Of a stretch of DNA of 9,852 nucleotides, positions 6,673 to 9,852 are shown piece by piece. The DNA is from Candidatus Levyibacteriota bacterium. GTDB lineage: Bacteria > Patescibacteriota > Microgenomatia > Levybacterales > UBA12049. The translations under genes were made by a program, and so were the position numbers. Below the pieces are notes generated by a model that was not told the origin of the DNA, did no database searches, and saw nothing but the letters and a program-made list of their open reading frames with translations. Within the stretch, counting starts at the first letter, position 1. Each line of letters begins with the position of its first letter. The stretch is taken from contig PRDT01000032.1 in assembly GCA_003173995.1 (NCBI GenBank), positions 1 to 9,852 of the forward strand, read 5' to 3'.

Positions 6673-7899
6673 ATGCACGTCGAACCATATCCACCTCTAA
6701 GCCCTCATGCGTTTGAAACGTTTTGTCGTGAATGGGTAGACGTTATTCTCAGACAAGAATCAGGTACCTGGTTATGCCCACCTCTTTCGGCTCCATACCG
6801 AACAATTCTGCAATTTTTTGAAGATGATTCTCTACAGCGTAAATTATTTCGACAAGAATATCCCCAACAAATACTTGTCCATGTAGATTTTAAGCAACAA
6901 GAAGATATCACAAAAACAGAAGCTCTCAATCTTATAAAAGACTCGCTGTTACTTCATGAAACAGATATTATTGATAAAACCCTTCCTCTTTACGAATTAC
7001 TTGAATTACTAACAACCAAACAAGAGAAAAGAGTAAGCTTTTTTGTTGAGGGATTAGATGGCAGCATACGACAACACCAATGGGACATTATTGAAGAATT
7101 AAGTTCACTTGCTCAGAAAAGCTGGAACATCCACATTCTGTTATTTTTAGAAACTGATATAACCCATCCTGAATTTTTTTCGGCATTTAGTAAGAGGACA
7201 ACACTTGCACAAAATATTTTGTATTTTCATAGATATCCTCCGGCAGAGGCTGACTATTTTAAAAAATATTTGTCATACAATTGGAATGTTCAACTTACTT
7301 CAGACCAGGAAAAATGGATAGAAAAATTTGCTGGTGGGCATTTTCTTTTTATTAAAGAAGTTTTTCGACAAGTGGCAAAAAATCCTACCATTTCTTTTGA
7401 AGAATTAGATAACGCTGATATTTTCCGTCTGAAAGCAGAGGCAGTATTTTCTAATTTCCTCTCTGATGAGCAGTCAGTTCTTATGACAATTGCTAATAAG
7501 CAACCTATTCCCTCTGTCCTCAATCACTCCAAAAATCATTTACTCAAACTTGGTTGGATAAAAGAGAAAAACAATATATTTGAAATTACCGTACCCTACG
7601 TTACTCGTTATATTCTGGAGAATAAAAACCCTTCAGAAGAAAAAAACATGGATCCATTGCTTCTCTATACTCGACTGGAAAGAACTGTCTTGGACTATTT
7701 GCGAAGTCATGCTAACAAGCTTGTAACGCGAGAAGCAATTGCTGAAAGCATGTGGGGAAAAGATAGTGAAGAAAAATATTCAGATTGGGCAATAGATCAG
7801 ACTCTTCATAAAATTAGAGAGAAAATAAAAGAAAGCAAAGCTTCTTATGAAATCCAAACAAAAAAAGGCGAAGGATTTATTTTAGTAGACAAAAGTTAG
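6673..7899 (+). CDS. ATPase-like/OmpR-type winged-helix transcriptional regulator
   Basis: The product is 408 residues from the chosen ATG. The N-terminal two thirds resemble a STAND/AAA-type ATPase that has lost its P-loop: no GxxGxGKT is visible, but there is a Walker-B-like strand ending FFVEGLDG (123-130), a following strand HILLFLETD (154-162), and the helix KFAGGHFLFIKEVFRQ (218-233) typical of such modules. The C-terminal part (about 328-406) is an OmpR/PhoB-type winged helix: LVTREAIAESMWG (350-362), then the recognition-helix region YSDWAIDQTLHKIREKI (369-385), then the wing IQTKKGEGFILV (394-405). Regulators of this shape are common in Microgenomates. It probably senses a ligand or partner without hydrolysing ATP and binds direct-repeat DNA. 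Such repeats lie at 4666-4695, 8132-8161 and 8513-8542. Its stop directly abuts the stop of the convergent small gene. Confidence 0.82.
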   Translation: MHVEPYPPLSPHAFETFCREWVDVILRQESGTWLCPPLSAPYRTILQFFEDDSLQRKLFRQEYPQQILVHVDFKQQEDITKTEALNLIKDSLLLHETDIIDKTLPLYELLELLTTKQEKRVSFFVEGLDGSIRQHQWDIIEELSSLAQKSWNIHILLFLETDITHPEFFSAFSKRTTLAQNILYFHRYPPAEADYFKKYLSYNWNVQLTSDQEKWIEKFAGGHFLFIKEVFRQVAKNPTISFEELDNADIFRLKAEAVFSNFLSDEQSVLMTIANKQPIPSVLNHSKNHLLKLGWIKEKNNIFEITVPYVTRYILENKNPSEEKNMDPLLLYTRLERTVLDYLRSHANKLVTREAIAESMWGKDSEEKYSDWAIDQTLHKIREKIKESKASYEIQTKKGEGFILVDKS

Positions 7900-7929
7900 T
7901 TACTCTGTATAGGTAATTGCGTAACTAAC
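7895..7929 (-). terminator. 9-bp inverted repeat over the convergent stop codons
   Basis: GTTAGTTAC (7895-7903) and GTAACTAAC (7921-7929) pair perfectly around a 17-nt loop. The left arm contains both stop codons, TAG (7897-7899, +) and TAA (7902-7900, -). On the - strand the stem is followed by TTTTGTCT, so it may act as a weak terminator for the 66-residue gene. On the + strand there is no U-tract. Confidence 0.45.
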
Positions 7930-8100
7930 AAACATATCTTGTACTTTTTTGACAATTGTTACAAAATTACCATTTTTTCCGTCTCTCGCATACCATTTTC
8001 TGTCACTTACTGTCTTAAGCCAGCTGAATTCAGGATGACCTGGGACAGAATATGTCTCGGGCGCGTCTTCCTTCCTTACTTTGACAAGAAATGTTTTCAT
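7900..8100 (-). CDS. Small orphan protein, 66 residues
   Basis: The product is 66 residues: basic, soluble and beta-rich in appearance, with KTFLVKVRKEDAPETYSV at the start, WLKTVSDRKWYARDGKNG in the middle and a final strand VSYAITYTE. No signal peptide, membrane segment or cysteine is seen. I do not recognise it. It is judged real because of the promoter in front of it: TATAAT 8 nt before the ATG, preceded by three direct half-sites with an 11-bp period. Its stop codon touches the stop of the winged-helix regulator with no base between them, so read-through of either gene would make antisense to the other. The adjacent regulator may control it, an inference from position and repeat type. 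Confidence 0.65.
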   Translation of the reverse strand: MKTFLVKVRKEDAPETYSVPGHPEFSWLKTVSDRKWYARDGKNGNFVTIVKKVQDMFVSYAITYTE

Positions 8101-8108
8101 ATGGTTGC

Positions 8109-8161
8109 ATTATAGGACTTATTATAAGATATGCTTGAGTGGTTCCTGACTCATTCCTGAC
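8109..8161 (-). promoter_or_regulatory. Triple 11-bp direct-repeat promoter, copy 2
   Basis: On the - strand: GTCAGGAA (8161-8154), GTCAGGAA (8150-8143, identical) and CTCAAGCA (8139-8132), each 11 bp after the last. A 17-bp gap follows, then TATAAT (8114-8109). The ATG at 8100 is 8 nt further, so the mRNA should have a leader of about 0-2 nt. A second TATAAT overlaps the spacer (8126-8121) but does not fit the shared spacing. Confidence 0.7.
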
Positions 8162-8166
8162 TGAGG

Positions 8167-8481
8167 CTATATAAGCAGGCTATTGAGGCTAGCAAATTCT
8201 TTTGTAGACAAATTGACGAGATGAGAAAGCATTTCAGCTACCTTTCCTTTTGAACAGCACTTCTGATGGATATTGGCAACGATATCAGTAATAGCGTGCA
8301 ATTCGTCCCAGGCAACATGAGTTGGCCAAAAAAAAGACCAACCGTTGTCGGTTGGTCTTGCAAATCGCAGATGCGATCTGTATTTGTGTCGCTTATATTG
8401 CGACTGGTCCAAATGTTGTAGCAACGTGAGCAATAGTTCTTTGTCCTGCCCAAGGATTGTTTGCGTGGATGGTAATATCAT
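8167..8481 (-). CDS. Possible 104-residue protein with an internal terminator
   Basis: The product would be 104 residues with no family recognised. It has a helical N-part (DKELLLTLLQHLDQSQYKR), a central His/Arg/Trp-rich segment (SHLRFARPTDNGWSFFWPT), and a helical C-part (WDELHAITDIVANIHQK, then EMLSHLVNL). Composition and the uninterrupted frame favour a real gene, and TATACT sits 7 nt before the ATG with the same triple-repeat box seen at two other genes. Against it, a strong intrinsic terminator at 8328-8359 lies in the middle of the frame, so most transcripts from this promoter might end after about 150 nt. Either the gene is attenuated, or the true product is a short structured RNA and the frame is partly accidental. 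If it is not coding, the 8101-8609 stretch holds only promoters and RNA structure. Confidence 0.45.
   Translation of the reverse strand: MILPSTQTILGQDKELLLTLLQHLDQSQYKRHKYRSHLRFARPTDNGWSFFWPTHVAWDELHAITDIVANIHQKCCSKGKVAEMLSHLVNLSTKEFASLNSLLI
8328..8359 (-). terminator. Strong intrinsic terminator inside the 104-residue ORF
   Basis: A perfect 10-bp stem (arms 8334-8343 and 8350-8359, AAGACCAACC against GGTTGGTCTT) closes a 6-nt loop. Read on the - strand, the stem runs straight into a T-tract (T8 at 8335-8328, the first two in the stem). There is no T-tract on the + strand side, so it is directional. It is the best terminator in the window, yet no stop codon precedes it in the overlapping frame. 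Confidence 0.8.
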
Positions 8482-8482
8482 C
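8334..8482 (-). ncRNA. Candidate structured short RNA, about 150 nt
   Basis: From the predicted start near 8482 to the terminator, the - strand RNA can form successive hairpins: GTTG/CAAC (8425-8415), GTCGC/GCGAC with a 7-nt loop (8404-8388), a region with two mutually exclusive folds, CAGAT/ATCTG or ATCGCA/TGCGAT (8380-8364), then the 10-bp terminator stem. Two exclusive folds directly before a terminator is the layout of attenuators and riboswitches. No known RNA family is recognised. Short stems do arise by chance, and the same bases may simply be coding. Confidence 0.3.
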
Positions 8483-8488
8483 CAACTT

Positions 8489-8542
8489 AGTATAGATCGT
8501 CTTTTCGACCTTTACTTGAATTTTTACTGACGAATTACTGAC
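8489..8542 (-). promoter_or_regulatory. Triple 11-bp direct-repeat promoter, copy 3
   Basis: On the - strand: GTCAGTAA (8542-8535), GTCAGTAA (8531-8524, identical) and TTCAAGTA (8520-8513), each 11 bp apart. An 18-bp gap follows, then TATACT (8494-8489), with the ATG at 8481 7 nt further. A possible fourth half-site, ATCTGCAA (8553-8546), keeps the 11-bp phase and overlaps the -35 of the divergent carbonic-anhydrase-like gene. Confidence 0.7.
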
Positions 8543-8545
8543 AGG

Positions 8546-8574
8546 TTGCAGATTTTGTAAGACGAGCGTATAAT
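8546..8574 (+). promoter_or_regulatory. Promoter of the carbonic-anhydrase-like gene
   Basis: TTGCAG (8546-8551), a 17-bp spacer and a perfect TATAAT (8569-8574). Transcription should start near 8581, giving a leader of about 29 nt. The repeat box of the divergent gene ends 3 bp from this -35, so a protein bound there could activate or block this promoter too. Confidence 0.75.
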
Positions 8575-8582
8575 AAGGCTAC

Positions 8583-8609
8583 AAACGTGTAAACGTTTTT
8601 CTTTTTTTT
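8583..8609 (+). promoter_or_regulatory. 5' leader hairpin plus U-tract
   Basis: AAACGT (8583-8588) and ACGTTT (8593-8598) pair around a GTAA tetraloop (GNRA type). The sequence TTCTTTTTTTT follows and runs directly into the ATG at 8610. It resembles a small terminator or attenuator placed between promoter and gene, or a pyrimidine-rich leader serving ribosome binding in the absence of a Shine-Dalgarno. The 6-bp stem is AT-rich and weak. Confidence 0.4.
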
Positions 8610-8972
8610 ATGGCACATACATGCGACGCATTGGTAGTTAGTTGTATAGACTTCAGATTCCAAAAGTACATTCGTAATTGGCTTGATACCAACATGGCAG
8701 ACAAGACATTTGATTATGTTGGATTTGCTGGCTGCGTAAAAGACTTAGATACTATTCTCAAACAAATTGATATTTCTGTACGCCTTCATACTATCAACGA
8801 AGTTATTCTTATGAACCACGAAGAATGTGGCGCTTATGGAATAGAAAGTACCCCGGAAAACCACGCGAGGGATCTTAAAAAAGCAAAAGATATAATCTCG
8901 CAGAAATATCCCCACTTACAAATAAGAATCTTCTATCTGCATCTTGATGGCCAGTTTGAAGAAATTAAGTAA
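8610..8972 (+). CDS. Short beta-carbonic-anhydrase-like protein
   Basis: The product is 120 residues. The signature of beta-class carbonic anhydrases is present: C-x-D-x-R at 12-16 (Cys12, Asp14, Arg16) and H-x-x-C at 70-73 (His70, Cys73) within MNHEECGAYG, which together would supply the zinc ligands and the Asp/Arg dyad. A glycine-rich turn (VGFAGCVKD) lies between them. Normal beta enzymes have about 170-220 residues, so this is a reduced form. Whether it hydrates CO2 is uncertain; it could bind zinc for another job. It has its own -35/-10 promoter, an unusual hairpin plus U-tract leader and no Shine-Dalgarno. The gene is divergent from the 104-residue ORF and shares its control region. 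Confidence 0.8.
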   Translation: MAHTCDALVVSCIDFRFQKYIRNWLDTNMADKTFDYVGFAGCVKDLDTILKQIDISVRLHTINEVILMNHEECGAYGIESTPENHARDLKKAKDIISQKYPHLQIRIFYLHLDGQFEEIK

Positions 8973-8989
8973 TTTGTCTCCAATTTGTC
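8971..8989 (+). repeat. Direct repeat AATTTGTC, 11-bp period
   Basis: AATTTGTC occurs at 8971-8978 and 8982-8989, starting within the stop codon of the carbonic-anhydrase-like gene. The 11-bp period equals that of the three promoter boxes, and the second copy continues into GTCAGGCA, close to their half-site. It is 56 bp upstream of the next gene's -10-like sequence, so it does not fit the shared spacing. Confidence 0.4.
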
Positions 8990-9045
8990 AGGCACTACTT
9001 ACGATACTCTTTCCCATTTACCATTTGCTCCCTATTGTAAGTGAG

Positions 9046-9051
9046 CATACT
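9046..9051 (+). promoter_or_regulatory. Possible -10 of the nucleotidyltransferase gene
   Basis: CATACT ends 8 nt before the ATG at 9060, matching the leaderless spacing of other genes here. TTGCTC (9025-9030) precedes it by 15 bp, shorter than ideal. Read-through from the upstream gene is an alternative; no Shine-Dalgarno is present. Confidence 0.3.
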
Positions 9052-9059
9052 GCAAAAGT

Positions 9060-9791
9060 ATGGAAACGACCAGCCAACCGCTCGATTTTTACCAAAATGT
9101 TCTTGATTTGTTTGTCACAAAAAAATTGCCATTTATGGTAGCGGGGACCTATGCATTTACTGCATATACTGGGATTGAGCGCCCGACAAAGGACTTTGAC
9201 ATTATGACCGCCCATGAAGACTATCCTGCACTCTTGAAGGCAGCAACTGAGGCAGGCTACCGGACAGAACTTCTTGACCCTAATTGGATAGCCAAAATTT
9301 ATCAGGACCGTGAGAGTGAACCCTTTGTGGATATCGTATTTTCCGAGCGAAATGGCCTTCATCGAGTCAGCAGTAGTTGGTTCCCCCACACCCGAACGGG
9401 AAAAGTCCTCGAGCGAGAAGTAGCGCTTATGCCTGTTGAGGAAATGATACGTTCTAAGGCATATATTCAATTTAAAGATAAATATGACGGAGCTGATGTT
9501 ATTCATTTAATACTTTTGTATGGCAAATCACTTGACTGGCAATTTCTACTGACGTCTATGAATCCACATTGGCAGCTTCTTTTTGCCCATATTCTGAATT
9601 TTTGTTTTGTGTACCCATCCGAGAGAGATGCTATCCCACAATGGGTAATTAACGAGCTTGTTTCGCGTACTCAAAGAGAATTCTCAACTGCTCCCCCTGA
9701 GGAAAAAATCAGTAGAGGCCTTCTTATCTCTTCACAATACTCTGTTGGCATTGAGAAATGGGGGTTTAAGCCTGTCCATAAATTAAAATGA
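9060..9791 (+). CDS. Nucleotidyltransferase-fold protein (DNA polymerase beta superfamily)
   Basis: The product is 243 residues. The N-terminal domain has the superfamily layout: FMVAGTYAFTAYTG (25-38) in place of the usual hG[GS] loop, RPTKDFDI (41-48) giving two metal-binding aspartates (Asp45, Asp47), and a third at VDIVF (Asp91). The triad is intact, so catalysis is possible although the substrate is unknown. A helical region follows with PVEEMIRSKAYIQFKDKYDGADVIHLI (125-151), like the substrate-proximal helices of minimal nucleotidyltransferases. The C-terminus has PHWQLLFAHI and YPSERDAIPQWV. The start ATG is supported by the motif distance. Its stop overlaps the next ATG by 4 bases (ATGA), so the two products are probably made together. 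I recall this kind of protein next to metallophosphoesterases elsewhere, but cannot check it here. Confidence 0.82.
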   Translation: METTSQPLDFYQNVLDLFVTKKLPFMVAGTYAFTAYTGIERPTKDFDIMTAHEDYPALLKAATEAGYRTELLDPNWIAKIYQDRESEPFVDIVFSERNGLHRVSSSWFPHTRTGKVLEREVALMPVEEMIRSKAYIQFKDKYDGADVIHLILLYGKSLDWQFLLTSMNPHWQLLFAHILNFCFVYPSERDAIPQWVINELVSRTQREFSTAPPEEKISRGLLISSQYSVGIEKWGFKPVHKLK

Positions 9792-9852
9792 AAAAACAAT
9801 TCAGGATTGCCGCTCTTGGAGACTTACACGTGACTGAAACCTCACAAGGAGT
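9788..9852 (+). CDS. Metallophosphoesterase, N-terminal fragment
   Basis: Only 21 residues are inside the window before the right edge. They include ALGDLHV, the first metal-binding motif (D-x-H) of calcineurin-like metallophosphoesterases, at the N-terminal position expected for the family. The ATG overlaps the TGA of the nucleotidyltransferase gene by 4 bases, pointing to coupled translation and a shared function. Substrate and length cannot be judged. Confidence 0.65.
   Translation, partial: MKKQFRIAALGDLHVTETSQG

Noticed and set aside
8345..8530. Small + strand frame with several cysteines opposite the 104-residue ORF
   Set aside because: It runs through the terminator stem and the opposite strand's promoter; its composition looks like a shadow of the - strand frame.
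1..9852. CRISPR array, tRNA, rRNA, insertion sequence or attachment site
   Set aside because: No regularly spaced long repeats, no cloverleaf or rRNA sequence recognised, no transposase and no terminal inverted repeats seen.

Overview
The window looks like a piece of a Candidatus Patescibacteria (CPR) genome, most likely of the Microgenomates group. Three things suggest this. Two tandem proteins end in the X-module plus dockerin arrangement that is common in that group. A regulator carries the 'YSDWAIDQ..' winged-helix signature typical of those genomes. The DNA is AT-rich and densely packed, with very short 5' leaders. UGA is used as a stop (folC and the nucleotidyltransferase gene), so the UGA-glycine code of Gracilibacteria/SR1 does not apply. 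The lineage is an inference from protein style, not from a marker gene.

Layout. Positions 3-2504 (+ strand) hold a surface-protein block: two tandem dockerin-bearing proteins, the first cut by the window edge and coupled to the second by a 1-base stop/start overlap, then a membrane-anchored cohesin protein with its own promoter. A cohesin beside dockerins suggests an extracellular assembly. Positions 2493-6585 (- strand) hold folC, a small exported protein with the window's only near-perfect Shine-Dalgarno sequence, and a 612-residue orphan. Divergent from the orphan is an ATPase-like/OmpR-type winged-helix regulator (6673-7899, +). It abuts, stop codon to stop codon, a 66-residue orphan on the other strand. 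Next come a 104-residue ORF (- strand) with a strong intrinsic terminator inside it, a short beta-carbonic-anhydrase-like protein (+), a DNA-polymerase-beta-fold nucleotidyltransferase (+), and the first 65 bases of a metallophosphoesterase gene overlapping it by 4 bases.

Most notable signal. Three - strand genes that are not adjacent as a set (the exported protein, the 66-residue ORF and the 104-residue ORF) share one promoter design. Three direct half-sites with an 11-bp period (GTCAGnAW, GTCAGnAW, nTCAAGyA) are followed after 17, 17 and 18 bp by TATACT or TATAAT. This looks like a local regulon. The winged-helix protein encoded among these genes belongs to a DNA-binding class known to bind about 11-bp direct repeats and is the obvious candidate regulator, but that link is inference.

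Most other genes have a -10-like hexamer only 5-8 nt before the start codon, implying leaderless mRNAs. This rule decided the start of the regulator, and a related promoter argument decided that of folC.
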